Source of the DNA: Mesorhabditis belari
Taxonomy: Eukaryota; Nematoda; Chromadorea; Rhabditida; Rhabditidae
Direction of reading: 5' to 3'
NCBI GenBank assembly: GCA_958450365.1
Contig: CAUEEP010000937.1
Span: 744,501 to 808,500 of the forward strand
Length of the DNA: 64,000 nt
Shown here: positions 34,177-46,122 of the stretch, piece by piece
Layout: each line of letters opens with the position of its first letter
How positions within the stretch are numbered: the first letter of the stretch is position 1
Made by a program: the position numbers and the translations under genes
The notes under the pieces: model-generated
Databases searched by the model: none
What the model was told of the DNA's origin: nothing
The model's input: only the letters and a program-made list of their open reading frames with translations

Positions 34177-35364
34177 TGGGGATTTGACGAAGAACAAAAC
34201 ATGCTTGCTTGTGACAAGACTTGCTTATCTACAAAGTTAGTGTCTTATGGAATACTTCCGGATACCGTCATCATTTCCTAAGTTGCACTAAACTTTGCCG
34301 CTCAACAAGTCTAGTAAATTGCCATAACTTGTTTACTACTCATTTCTTTATCCCGGAAATTTTTGTTTTCTCGCAAAAGTATTTTTGTTTGTCTCGCAAC
34401 CAGCCTTTTCCTTTTTCCTTGGTCTCTCTCGATTTTTTGCTCAAACAGCCACTCTCTCTTTACTTTTTCTCTTTTCCCCCACCAATTATTGTGTACCTTG
34501 ACCTTTTCTCTTTTCGTAGACTCTTTTGGACAATCTTTTTCTATCTTCTTTTCCAGTATGACCTACTTCCTCGGATTTTACCTTATGATCTATGAAATTT
34601 GCGTACCGAGTACCTTATTTCACTGTTTATTTCGTTTTTTAGCGATTTTTATATAGCAGGTTGTGAATTTTTTCAACGAAAATCGAATTTTTATGCAAAT
34701 TTAGCCGACTCTTACCTTATTTTGACGGAAATTTTTTATTTTTTACTTAAAAATTTCCTTTTCCGGTCACCAGGCAACAATTTTTGTGTGTTTTTGCCCG
34801 TCTTTGAATTGATCTCTTTCCTTAAAAATTGCGACCTTTCGAAAAGCCAGTGATTTATTTTATATGTGAATTAGTAAATTGTTGCTTTTTTTGAGTACAT
34901 TCTATTTGGCATGTCAAAAGCGAAGAAAATTCCGTAGTTTCGTGCGCTAATCAAGAATTTGACGAAGGGAAAAGCGGGGAATTGATGACTTTTTGCTAGA
35001 GAAAAACTTTGAACAATTTCAAAATCAGTATAATATTTTAGATTTTGAAGAAAATAAAATTCTGGTTTTGACTAATTTATTTGACAATTAGTTGATTGAA
35101 TATCTTTTGGTTGATTGAAATCTAAATGTTGATTGAATATCTTATATTTCATTGGGATTTTAAAATATTCAGTTAAAGTTCAAGATCTTCCTCTATTTCT
35201 GTGGCTTTTCTTTTGTTTTGATAGTTTCTGTTGATTTCTAAAAAGTGCTAAGAAACTACCGTAACCTCTTGTAGTACGGTAGGGTAATCGCTTTTCTGAA
35301 ACATAGTCTCATCTCAGGTGTCTAATGTGTCTAATGTGTAATTGTATATTTCAGATCTCTAGAT
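34177..35364. other. Intergenic region
   Basis: This lies between the Iwr1 stop and the FAAH-like start. The pyrimidine-rich stretch 34360-34560 leaves open frames on the plus strand (F/L/S-rich), which I treat as composition effects. No repeat element is obvious. Confidence 0.5.
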
Positions 35365-38300
35365 ATGTTTGCCTACAATCTCCTACGACGAATTCGACCC
35401 CTGCTCGATGTTGGATCATTTGTGAGTCTTTGAAAAAGTTTGTCTTTGTTTGAAAAGCATCGAGAGCATCGATGAAAAGGAGAAGCTATCGACTTGTAAA
35501 GGTACAAGCTACTTAAAACTTACAAGCTACTTAAAGAAGAAGCTACTTTAAAAACGAGATCAACAACTCTTATAGAAATGACGAAAGGTAATGGTAATTT
35601 GAGCCAAATTAAAAAGAAATTGACTGCGTGGGGGATTGAACTAGGGTCCTTTAGAGCTTTAGAGCTGTAGTCGACAGCTTTGACGATGCGCGATGTCCCT
35701 AGTTGGCTCGTTTGTGAAAAATGAACTCAAGCAGGCGGCTTAAAAGAAGGCTAAGATAAACTTGTGGCCTAGATAGCCAAATAACTCGCGTTACAGACAT
35801 CGAGGGCAAAAACTGAAAACGATTTCGGAATCAGCGTAGTCGATTCTATAAGATCGATTCTATAGATTCTATAGATTCTATAGATTCTATAGATACTATA
35901 GATTCTGTAGATTCTATAGATTCTATAGATTTTGTAGATTCTATAGCTTCTATAGATTTTGTAGTTGGTCTCTTTTTAAAAGGTCACGGGTAAATGGAAA
36001 CTTTCCCTAGTTAGGCTAATTAATATCTTTTACAATAATCTACTAGTTTCTACCACAGTCAAATCGATTACTGTAACAGCAACTAATTTTGAGATAGGCA
36101 ATGCAAATCTCTATACGATAAACCGGGGATACGGTAGCCTAAAGCATGCTTTAAGCTATCGTCAACGATCTTACAGTAATCTTTACGACTAGAAATCTTT
36201 ACGACGGAAGGGTTACTGTAGACAGATAGACAGACAGATAAAAAGACAGACAGATAGACAGACAGACAGACAGATAGACAGACAGACAGCCAGCCAGCCC
36301 GACAAAATTCCAGCCAATCAAAACTATCCCCTTTCCAGTTCTACTTCAAACTCGTGAATCTCCTCTTCGGTGTCATCCATTTGTTCACTCGAAAAGTCTC
36401 CGTCCCTCCGCCATACGATGAATTGCTGCAAATCAGTGCCACACAAGCGTCCGATATGATTAGGAAAAGAGAGGTTTCAGCTCAGCACCATTTCTCGCAT
36501 GGATCCCGTTTACTGTTCTCAAATCCGTAAAAGCATTCTCTCTTTAGTGCGCCGAATTCTTGATCTTTCTTACCTTTTTGGTGACACAAGAAAATAAAGA
36601 ATCCAGTGCACTAGAGGGGGTGTTTTTACAAGAGCTTAAAGTGCACAAAGTACAATTTTAAAGCTAAGTGAAGCTTCAAAGCTTTTAAAGCTAAGAGATT
36701 TTGTAGCTAAGAGATTTCAAAGCTCGATTTTAGATTACTTCAATCGCTCTCGTTGAGACATTCATACGACGAATTGAGCAGGTTTTTGTTTTGCTGGCAA
36801 AAGCTGGCAAAAATTTTTTGAATATAAAAACATTTTCTTTTAGATTAATCGAACAATCAACGCTGTTGTATTGCCAAATTTCGACGAAGCAAGGGTGAAA
36901 GCGAGGGAGATTGATGAGAGATTAGATGAAATGGGAGAAGATCAAAGAGATCTGGTGGGATCTAATTTAGATCGGGATTATTTATATCGATCAAATATCG
37001 ATCAAATATCGATTTCGGGATCAAATTTATCAATTCTTGGTATTCTTGGCAAGTCTTTCCCTATCAATTGGCACGATATCATGCAGAGTAAAGGATAAAG
37101 CCCTATCCTAGCGACGTTGGGTTACCAGGTCGTGTAGCTCAGTGGTAAAGCGCTCGCCTCGTAAGCGAAATCCAGGGCTGGGTGGTGGGTTCGACTCCCC
37201 GCACCGACTTTTTGGATTCCCAGCTGCACTCTTAGCTTTAACTATAAACTCTAGCTTGAACAATTGCCTCCTTTGTTCAAACTGTTCAAACTGCCAAACA
37301 ATTGCCTCCTCTGTTTTCTAAACCGTTCCCTTTTAAAGACTTGATCAGAGAGAAGTTCGAAGACTTCATTCGAGCCAATCACCAATTCGGAATCTTTAAA
37401 CTCTTCATCTCTTTTCTAGAAGATCCTTGAATCATTTGATTTTTTAGCTTTACAGCATTTAAATAGCTTTACATCATTTAAAAGATAGCTTTACATCACT
37501 AAAGATGTTCAAGTGATTGTTAAAGTTTAGTTGATCAACACGGAGCCGCTTCTCGGAGTCCCGTTTACACTCAAGGATTGCATTGAGGTGAGGTTTAGAT
37601 TAAGGTATTCAGTTAAGATTAGCTGGATTACCGTACTCAATCTAGATTAGGATATTCAATCTAGATTAGGATATTCAATCTAGATTAGGGTATTCGGTCT
37701 AGATTAGGAGAAAGGATATAAAGTAGGTTGGCTCTAACCTCAAGCCTAGCTCTAACCTCAAGCTAAGCTCTAACTTCAGGTTGGCGGTTTACCCTGTTCG
37801 AATGGGATCTATTCAAGACGGTACACGAAAGCCGAAAAAGATGCGACCGTTGTGGAAAGGTGGAAAAGATTTGAATAGTAAAGTAAAGTTAAATAGTAGA
37901 GATTAGAAGCTTAGATATTAAATATTTGAATTAGAATCTTAAATCTCAATTCAATCTCAATTCAATCTCAATCCAATCTCAATCCAATCTCAATTCAATT
38001 CCAAATCTCAGACTAAAATCAGCCGGTGGGATTGTTTTGGCGGTGACGAATGTGCCCGAAGTTTGCATGTGGTGGGAGAGTGTGAACACGATTTATGGTC
38101 AGTGAAACGCTCAAATACTAGCCGATTACGAGACTTTAATAGATTACGGTGTATTCACCGTAACTATCATCAAGATGATGATGATATAAAGTATCATCTT
38201 TCTCTAGGTCGATCTCATAACCCGTACGATACGCGACGGATCACTGGCGGAAGTAGTGGAGGAGAGGCGGCACTTGTCGCCAGTGCTGCCACTGCGGTGG

Positions 38301-41300
38301 GGATTTTGAAGTACAAAAGGAAATGGGATGGCTAAAAATGAGCCAGCAGGCTTGGCTTCTGGCTTGAGCTGGGCTGACCTTGAGCTGGGCTGACCCGGAG
38401 TACTAGGGCCAGGAGCACCTAAGACAACCAGAAGACAGGCCTAGACTGGCTAACCAGGCCAGGTTGGGATCTAGACTGGCTAGCCAGACCAGCCTGGAAG
38501 CTAGACTGGCTAGCCAGACCAGCCTGGAAGCTAGACTGGCTAGCCAGACCAGCCTGGGAGCTAGACTGGCTAGCCAGACCAGCCTGGAAGCTAGACTGGC
38601 TAGCCAGACCAGCCTGGGAGCTAGACTGGCTAGCCAGACCAGCCCGGGAGCTCCAATATGGTTCCAATATGGTTCGGATACGGTTCCAATACGGTTCCAG
38701 ACCAGCCAGACATCTAGCCTGGCTAGCCAGACCAGTCAACCCGGCTTTTGAGCACACTCAAAGAGTTATCAAAAACATTTCCAGTGTGGCGTCGGTAGTG
38801 ACATCGGTGGATCGATTCGAATGCCCGCTTTCTTCAACGGGGTTTTCGGGTTGAAGCCGACTCCAGGTTAGGCTTAGGCATAGATATTCAGCCCATACAG
38901 TAAGCTTTTCTACAGTAATCGATTCTACAGTTCTACAGTTACAGTAATTTCTAGGCATTGTCCCCCTTGAGGGTCACATGCCAGGCCCAATCCCCGGCTA
39001 TCGAGCGCAAATGCTTCGAATCGGTCCGATTTGTCGTTTCGCTGAGGATCTGTCGATTATGCTAAAGGTATTCAAAATTTGCATTTAACTACGAAAGCAA
39101 AATTTCAATTAAATAGATAAATTAGAAAATGCAAATTGCTAATTTATCTATAAATGATATTCAGGTGATGGGCGGGAAAGCGGCTGTGGATTTGCGATTG
39201 GATGAACCGGTTCAGGTGGGTGGAAAGGGGGAATTGAAGAAAATCAGCATTGTGGGACATTTGATGTAGGATGGGACGCTTTTTAAACGGCTCGCAGCCT
39301 TGCCATTGGCAATCTAGCTTTGCCATTGACAATCTGCCATTGGCGATCCAACTTTGAGCTCAAATTTCTTGCCATTCAGCTGTTCAATGTAAATAGTTTT
39401 TGTACCAATCGATAGAGAAAGACTTTTGATACCAAGAATTTATAAATTCGATAACCCAACACCAAGATAAGCTTAAAGTTCAATTGCCACCTTCTTGCTG
39501 TAGTACTTTAAAAACATCGGCATATCGATGCGCCTCTTTGCTTACGAGGAATGCATATGCACATGGAACAAGCAGTGATCTAGATCTAAAAAATATTCAA
39601 AACACGGAGCCAACTTCCCGTGGAATCACAAAAATTTGTTTGAAACCAAAAGGGCTTGCATAGGATGTTCCATCCATCGATCATTGGCAATCCAAGGTTG
39701 CCAATGGCAATCCAAGCAATCCAAGCTTGCCAATGGCAATCCAAGCAATCCAAGCTTGCCATTGGTAATCCAAGCTTGCCATTGGTAATCCAAGCTTGCC
39801 ATTGGTAATCCAAGCTTGCCATTGGTAATCCAAGCTTGCCATTGGTAATCCAAGCTTGCCATTGGTAATCCAAGCTTGCCATTGGTAATCCAAGCTTGCC
39901 ATTGGTAATCCAAGCTTGCCAATGGTAATCTAAGCTTGCCAATGGTAATCTAAGCTTGCCAATGGTAATCTAAGCTTGCCAATGGTAATCTAAGCTTGCC
40001 AATGGTAATCTAAGCTTGCCAATGGTAATCCAAGCCTTCCATTGGCAATCTAAGCTTGCCAATGGTAATCCAAGCCTTCCATTGGCAATCCAAGCTTGCC
40101 AATGGTAATCCAAGCCTTCCATTGGCAATCCAAGCTTGCCATTGCCAACCGAAGCTTCCCATTGCCAACCGAAGCTTCCCATTGCCAACCGAAGCTTCCC
40201 ATTGCCAACCGAAGCTTCCCATTGCCAACCAAAGCTTCCCATTGCCAACCAAAGCTTCCCATTGCCAACCAAAGCTTCCCATTGCCAACCAAAGCTTCCC
40301 ATTGCCAACCGGAAAGTTTTCATTTCCGGAACTAAAAAGGACACGAAGGCAAAAAAGCGGGGGCCGAACGGAGTCTAGAAAAAAAAAGGGAAAGTTCAAG
40401 GGCAAAAAAAAAAAAGAAAAAAAATAAACAAAAAAAAGGGGGCGGAGGGCAAGGCCGCGCAAAGGGAGTTGGTGTTATTTTAAAGCTTCCCATTGCCAAC
40501 CCAAGCTTCCCATTGCCAACCAAAGCTTCCCATTGCCAACCAAAGCTTCCCATTGCCAACCAAAGCTTCCCAATCACCTAAAGCTCAATTCCAATTGTTC
40601 AATTCTGCTCAATTCCTTAAATCTTTCATCAATTTAGATGCGAAAGTTGAAAATCTTCTACATGGAAGGGCTGAATACGCCGCTTGTCGAGAATTTGCAT
40701 GATGATATGAAATATTCACTCCAACGGGTTGCATTCATTTGCATTGATTTAACAATTTCAATCTTTAGGCTGTGAAATACTTTGTCCGGAAATACGATCT
40801 AACATCGATTCGAGTCGATCTTCCATTGGCACATTTAGCGGTCGAGTATTTCCTCGTCTCAATGTATACTGAAGGAGAGCCCACATTCAAGGAACATTTA
40901 GCTGATTTGAAGGTACTTTTCTGGACTTTGTGCTCGATTTCTTGCAAACCCACACCTTCTGGTGCACTCGTTTCTTGGCTTTTCTTTGAAAAAGCTTTCT
41001 TTGACAAGTGACGAAAAGTCACTTTTCAGAAAAGTGAGCCAGAAAAGATGGGTTTTGAAGTAAGCACGATAGTATGGACAAGTGAAACCTGGTTGAAGCC
41101 AAACCAAAGCCAAACCAAAGCCAAACCAAAGCCAAACCAAAGCCAAAACCTGATTGACTTGATCAAACCAACTTGTAAAGAAATAAAGAAACTTTACAGG
41201 GATCGATCAATTGCTGGTTGGAGTTAATGAAATGGCCTCTTGGAAAATCTCAGCATACATTGCCCGCATTGATCACTGGATTAATCGATCGACCACAGGG

Positions 41301-42373
41301 TCCATTCAATGAAAGTCTTGTCAAAGAGGTTTGTCAAGAGATTTGGGAGAGCAGATTTGCTTACCATAATTTCCTTTTTCAGCTTCGTTACAAGCGTGAC
41401 CAACTAGCGAGAGAGATCAAAGAGTTATTGGGATCAGATGGGATTCTCCTTTTCCCATCATTTCCACACACTGCCCCATATCACCATCAACCTTTATTGA
41501 AGGTAAGCTCGGAAGGAACCAAATCGAAATTAAATCGAAATTAAATCGAAATTAAATCGAAATCAAATCGAAATCAAATCGAAACCAAATCCAAATCTAA
41601 TCCAAATCTATATCTAGATATTAAAAAATGCAAATTTTAGCCATTTTAGCCATTCTAACCCAATTTTAGCCATTTTAACCCAATTTTAACCCAATTTTAG
41701 CCATTCTAACCCCATTTTAGCCCAATTTTAGCCCCATTTTAGCCATTTTAACCCCATTTTAACCCCATTTTAGCCCATTTTAGCCACTTTAGCCATTTTA
41801 GCCCAATTTTAGCCATTTTAACCCAATTTTAGCCAATTTAACCCAATTTTAGCCATTTAAACCACATTTTAGCCATTTTAACCCTATTTTAACCCCAATT
41901 TTAGCCTCTAAACTTCGCCTACACGGGTCTTTTCAACGCATTGGCACTTCCCGTTGTGCAATGCCCGATGGGTTTAGCGAAAAATGGAATGCCATTGGGA
42001 GTGCAGGTAAATGCAAATTGCTCACATTCAAAAATAGCCACACTAGAGCCAAGGTTACGCTAGTTTTTAAAAGAACACGATTCTTACACAAAGAATAGAT
42101 AGCATACAGATAGATAACAACTTCTACACTACCTTTCAATAGCATCCAATCTTACAGTAACCAAAACTGAAAACTCTTCTAAAATTTAATCTATTAAGCT
42201 AAGCTCTAAAGCTTAGTCCATAAAACTTAATCCATTAAGCTTTTCGACAACTTGATATACAAGTTGAATGCAATTTGCAGGTGGTTGGAGCTCCAGGAAG
42301 TGATCGAACGCTAATCGCATGTGCGAAAGATTTGGAAGAAGGATTCGGTGGATGGGTGCCACCAACACTTTAA
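35365..42373 (+). CDS. Fatty-acid amide hydrolase-like amidase (amidase signature family)
   Basis: Known role: serine hydrolases that cleave fatty-acid amides, usually membrane-bound. About fifteen exons; start ATG 35365 follows 'tatatttcag'. Early exons: 35365-35421, 36339-36473 (membrane-like [13 protein letters not shown]), 36734-36781, 36844-36954, 37531-37587. Catalytic elements: Lys in [28 protein letters not shown]; and the Ser in [19 protein letters not shown], completing the Ser-cisSer-Lys triad. Also [26 protein letters not shown] and GLKPTPG. Later exons near 38955-39067, 39167-39214, 40638-40728, 40769-40912, 41201-41326, 41384-41502, 41906-42007 and 42282-42373 carry GDxxxxFPSxPxxA-like [14 protein letters not shown] and end GGWVPPTL. 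It resembles the FAAH-2 subgroup. Several introns are packed with minisatellites. Confidence 0.88.
35840..35965. repeat. 10-bp tandem 'ttctatagat'
   Basis: About twelve units in FAAH-like intron 1, with G variants ('ttctgtagat'). Confidence 0.85.
36222..36300. repeat. (GACA)n microsatellite
   Basis: 'gacagacagata' units just upstream of the second exon of the FAAH-like gene. Confidence 0.9.
37128..37209 (+). tRNA. tRNA-Thr(CGT)-like gene, possibly degenerate
   Basis: A box TAGCTCAGTGG and B box GGTTCGACTCC are both good, and the loop CTCGTAA would give anticodon CGT. A TTTTT terminator follows at once. The acceptor stem needs a one-base bulge, the D and T stems are imperfect, and the variable region is unusually long (about 15 nt), so it may be a pseudogene. 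It lies in an intron of the FAAH-like gene, same strand. Confidence 0.45.
37610..37705. repeat. 'gattaggatattcaatcta' tandem repeat
   Basis: About five units of 19-20 bp in a FAAH-like intron. Confidence 0.8.
38440..38655. repeat. 29-bp minisatellite with 'ctggctagccag' palindrome
   Basis: Seven units of 'gctagactggctagccagac' plus 'cagcctgga'. The NheI-like palindrome gives each unit a small hairpin. 'ggttccaatac'-like units follow to 38700. Confidence 0.9.
39690..40575. repeat. 20-bp 'aagctt' minisatellite in FAAH-like intron, two blocks
   Basis: The first block (39690-40315) starts with 'aagcttgccattggtaatcc' units, passes through 'aagcttgccaatggtaatct', and ends with 'aagcttcccattgccaaccg' then '...accaa' units. 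A second block of the last type (40485-40575) follows a ~170-bp A/G-rich interruption. Because 20 is not a multiple of 3, all frames stay open only by absence of stops. Confidence 0.9.
41640..41905. repeat. 'ttttagccattttaaccc' degenerate tandem repeat
   Basis: Roughly eighteen units of 12-18 bp run to the acceptor of the penultimate FAAH-like exon. Each unit contains 'ttttag', so the tract offers many decoy 3' splice sites. Confidence 0.85.
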
Positions 42374-42721
42374 AATAAACCCTAAAAATTTATTATTTAT
42401 TCATTTTTACCCTTTTTACCCTTTTCCGGCTTGATAAAGATTTTGAAAAATTTCGTTTTTTTGAAAAAAATGCAGAAAAGAAAGAAAAGTCTAGAAAAAT
42501 AGAAAAATAGAAAAAGGAGAAATAGAAATACAAAAGTACCGATAAAAATTGCACAAATTAGTATTTTGCAAGAACAATTGCTTGATTCATCGTTTTTATA
42601 GCTACAGTGTGGGACAGTAAAGCTTAAAAAGGTGTACTGAAACTAGATAAGACTGTAAGAAGTAGAAAAAGTTTAAAGAGAAAAAGTTTAAAGAGAAACG
42701 TTTTCTCGTGCCCTAGCTACA
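42374..42721. other. 3' flank of FAAH-like gene
   Basis: AT-rich non-coding DNA between the stop codon and the satellite array. 'aaataaa' shortly after the stop may act as a polyadenylation signal. Confidence 0.5.
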
Positions 42722-43978
42722 GTACACTCCGCCAACAAAAGCCATTTCGCCAACAAAAGCCATTTCGCCAACAAAAGCCATTTCGCCAACAAAAGCCATT
42801 CGCCAACAAAAGCCATTTCGCCAACAAAAGCCATTTCGCCAACAAAGACATTTCGCCAACAAAAGACATTCGCCAACAAAGCCATTTCGCCAACAAAAGC
42901 CATTTCGCCAACAAAAGCCATTTCGCCAACAAAAGCCATTTCGCCAACAAAAGCCATTTCGCCAAAAAAGACATTTCGCCAAAAAAGACACTCCGCCAAA
43001 AAAGACATTTCGCCAACAAAAGACATTTCGCCAACAAAAAGACATTTCGCCAACAAAAGACATTTCGCCAACAAAAGCCATTTCGCCAACAAAAGCCATT
43101 TCGCCAACAAAAGCCATTTCGCCAACAAAAGCCATTTCGCCAACAAAAGCCATTTCGCCAACAAAAGCCATTTCGCCAACAAAAGCCATTTCGCCAACAA
43201 AAGCCATTTCGCCAACAAAGCCATTTCGCCAACAAAAGCCATTTCGCCAACAAAAGCCATTTCGCCAACAAAAGCCATTTCGCCAACAAAAGCCATTTCG
43301 CCAACAAAAGACATTTCGCCAACAAAAGACATTTCGCCAACAAAAGACATTTCGCCAACAAAAGACATTTCGCCAACAAAAGCCATTTCGCCAACAAAAG
43401 CCATTTCGCCAACAAAAGCCATTTCGCCAACAAAAGCCATTTCGCCAACAAAGCCATTTCGCCAACAAAAGCCATTTCGCCAACAAAAGCCATTTCGCCA
43501 ACAAAGCCATTTCGCCAACAAAGCCATTTCGCCAACAAAAGCCATTTCGCCAACAAAAGCCATTTCGCCAACAAAAGCCATTTCGCCAACAAAGCCATTT
43601 CGCCAACAAAAGCCATTTCGCCAACAAAAGCCATTTCGCCAACAAAAGCCATTCGCCAACAAAGCCATTTCGCCAAAAGCCATTTCGCCAAAAGCCATTT
43701 CGCCACAAAAGCCATTTCGCCAACAAAGCCATTTCGCCAACAAAGCCATTTCGAACAAAAGCCATTTCGCCACAAAGCCATTTCGCCAACAAAAGCCATT
43801 TCCCAACAAAGCCATTTCGCCAACAAAAGCCATTTCGCCAACAAAAGCCATTTCGCCAACAAAAGCCATTTCGCCAACAAAAGCCATTTCGCCAACAAAA
43901 GCCATTTCGCCAACAAAAGCCATTTCGCCAACAAAAGCCATTTCGCCAACAAAAGCCATTTCGCCAACAAAAGCCATT
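42722..43978. repeat. 18-bp satellite array 'gccatttcgccaacaaaa'
   Basis: About 70 units in 1.26 kb. Variants form blocks: 'gacatttcg' units near 42850-43070 and 43305-43380, units lacking one or two A, and 13-14-bp short units near 43670-43700. Since 18 is a multiple of 3 and the minus strand lacks stops, all three minus frames are open for hundreds of codons (MAFVGE, WRNGFC and LLAKWL repeats). No splice or family evidence supports a protein. Confidence 0.93.
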
Positions 43979-44828
43979 ATTTGCGTAACGTCATTCATAT
44001 TCTTCATTCAAAATATTTGAGCGCAAAAAAGGCATCTCATTTCGCCAAGATTTCTTCTTTTTCTAATTTCTTGTCTAATTGTCTAATGGTCTAATGTCTA
44101 ATTCCTTCTTTTTCTTCTGTTTACATCTCTTGTTGTTTCTATACTTGATATCTTCTACGATCCTTTAGATTTTCAAATACAAAACAGCTATGTTGTTGAC
44201 ATTGACATTATGTATTTTCAATATGTAACGTGTTTTTTCTCATTTGTTGCCCAGCATCTCTAGATTGCAACTTATTTGCGTAACGTCATTCATCTTCTAA
44301 AAATATTTGAGCGCAAAAATGGTTGCAATCTAGAAAAATCCATTAAAATACTAATTTTTTTTATTTTCAGGTATGGAATCAAATCTTTCCGTGAATTTCG
44401 AGGGAATGTCGATGATTTTGCTGAGTTTCGATATCATGATTTGGAGCAATTTGCTGATCTTCGAGAGAATAGCTACCGGGGAATTCGAGGGATTCGAGGA
44501 AGTGCGACAAATTCGACGAATTCGACGAATTTCGGGATAACGATTTGGAGAAAAATGTCGAATTAAAGAGAAATACATTTAATACCAAGGAGATGGTGCC
44601 AGAGGAGAATTGTTAATTTTATCAAAACGAATTTTTCGAATTTCCAATGAGTAGCTTTTGCTATTTTAATGGATCGCTGAAGTCGTGTATATTGTGATAC
44701 TTGATGCATCCGATTCTAAATGATTTGAACATCTGAATGGAGAATACCCGAAGGATATGCTTAAGGAACAGAATAGTAAGCCAGACCAACAGTCTCGACG
44801 GCCACGTCGAGGCTGTTGGTCGAGGCTG
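43979..44828. other. Region between satellite and inverted duplication
   Basis: A short direct repeat 'tttgcgtaacgtcattcat'...'atatttgagcgcaaaaa' occurs at 43980-44030 and 44276-44316. A possible exon at about 44371-44525 follows 'attttcag' and is E/F/R-rich, but it is open on both strands and matches no family I know. An imperfect hairpin ('ccaacagtctcgacg' ... 'cgtcgaggctgttgg') at 44786-44820 abuts the left-arm boundary. Confidence 0.5.
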
Positions 44829-45052
44829 TATGTACAAAGCTTTAAGATATCTTTTAAGATAAAATTATGATGTAACTTCTGATTATGATGTAGCCAAAAC
44901 TTTCGGCCTTTTTGATAGCGACTTGTTGATGATTTTGACATTTTTATGAACTTTTTTTGCAGAAAGAGTTTAAGAACAAATTTTTTTTAAAGCAACAGTT
45001 TACCTCGAGTAGTTTGTTATACTTTGGCGGTTATTGTTTTCAAATGTTTAGG

Positions 45053-45756
45053 TCCGAACAGAGCTGAAAGAAGTGTTTCGCTCGGCGAGAAGGCGCAATG
45101 TTCAAGCGGTTCGTGTTCACATTGGATCAACTCCGCACAGACCATCTTACGTTTATGGTACGTTTTTAAAAGTTGGACTTATCAGTTTTGCTATTGTAGA
45201 ACCCAAATACCTAGTACTTTATTTATTTTTAAGAGCTACCGGTCTCAATTTGTGACGCTGACGATTCGACAATGAGCGATTGTGGGACTTGTTGTCAAGT
45301 AAATATTTGAAGGTTTATTTTTTAAGATGATTTAATTTAAGGAACTAACCAATGCCGAAAAGAGGACCCTAAATCGACACTTCTTCACAACATTTCCGGT
45401 GCTCGGCGAAAAAGTTTCGATTCTTTTTCGACGTTTCAATCGAGGGTTTTAGGCGAAACCACACGATCGAGCATTTCTCTTCATACAAACGACATCAAAT
45501 GTGATCAGCGAGAACTTGGAAGAGACGTGGGTGACTTTTGACAAAAAGTTTTTGAATTCTCGAAAATTCTAATTTTTAACCTGAAAACGAAGAATTTCTT
45601 TTCAGCGAGCTCGACGTTGAAAGCCTTGATTCGAAGACGAAACGAATTCATCTTAAACACGAGGGATGCCAACAACAAAGTGAGAATCGAAGTGAAGAAT
45701 CGACGAAAAATGGATGGATACGTGTTGTTCCATTTATTGTTTCGTCTAAAGATTGA
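45053..45756 (+). CDS. Unrecognised protein gene, 5'-truncated copy (left arm)
   Basis: Exons with GT-AG borders: 45053-45158 (VRTELKEVFRSARRRNVQAV, then HIGSTPHRPSYVY), 45233-45299 (CDADDSTMSDCGTCCQ), and one from 45344 (LTNAEKRTLNRHFFTTFPVL). A 39-nt intron is needed near 45413-45451 to avoid a stop, then QTTSNVISENLEE, and a last exon near 45604-45756 ending VVPFIVSSKD. I do not recognise the family. The first exon starts at an acceptor, and the arm ends 224 bp upstream with no good first exon, so this copy probably lacks its 5' end and promoter. The mirror copy continues past the window end. Confidence 0.5.
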
Positions 45757-46122
45757 ATCCTTACTATTGTGATTTGCCCGTTTCAATATCCAGACTCTTA
45801 ATTCGATTATTTTCGTTACCCCAACTCTGTTGTTTTAATTTTCAACTTATTGTTATTGTGATCTCGAATGAAGAAACCTCAAAGGGGTCGATAAATTACA
45901 CCCGCATCAAGTAACAACCAAACGTCAGTGACTGAATCCACCTATTCCGGAACAATGCTCACGAGATTGCCAATTTACTCGTACATTTAATCATTTTGTT
46001 ATCTTGTGATCGTTTCTTGCTACAAAATTTATGCAAAGTATGCAGACGGAAAGTTAAATATAACGAAGGAAATAAACAAAGTGAGATCAGAGGTAACAAA
46101 AATTAGAACTTGTCGAAGGCTT

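Noticed and set aside
34221..34853. Plus-strand F/L/S-rich frames after the Iwr1 gene
   Set aside because: Pyrimidine-rich composition explains them; overlapping frames are equally open and no family matches.
35622..35700. Minus-strand tRNA-like sequence
   Set aside because: Only a B-box-like motif; no A box or stems that pair.
40010..40462. Long frames over the 20-bp minisatellite ([19 protein letters not shown] and similar)
   Set aside because: Repeat-driven frames present on both strands inside an intron.
39690..43978. Regularly spaced repeats as a possible CRISPR array
   Set aside because: Units are contiguous with no unique spacers, and the genome is eukaryotic.
42688..44007. 439-codon minus-strand frame of MAFVGE-type repeats (and two sister frames)
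   Set aside because: It is the translation of the 18-bp satellite; all three minus frames are open and no splice or family evidence exists.
45505..45786. 93-codon minus frame, mirrored at 62984-63265
   Set aside because: Antisense to the last exon of the unrecognised gene, which has good splice sites on the other strand.
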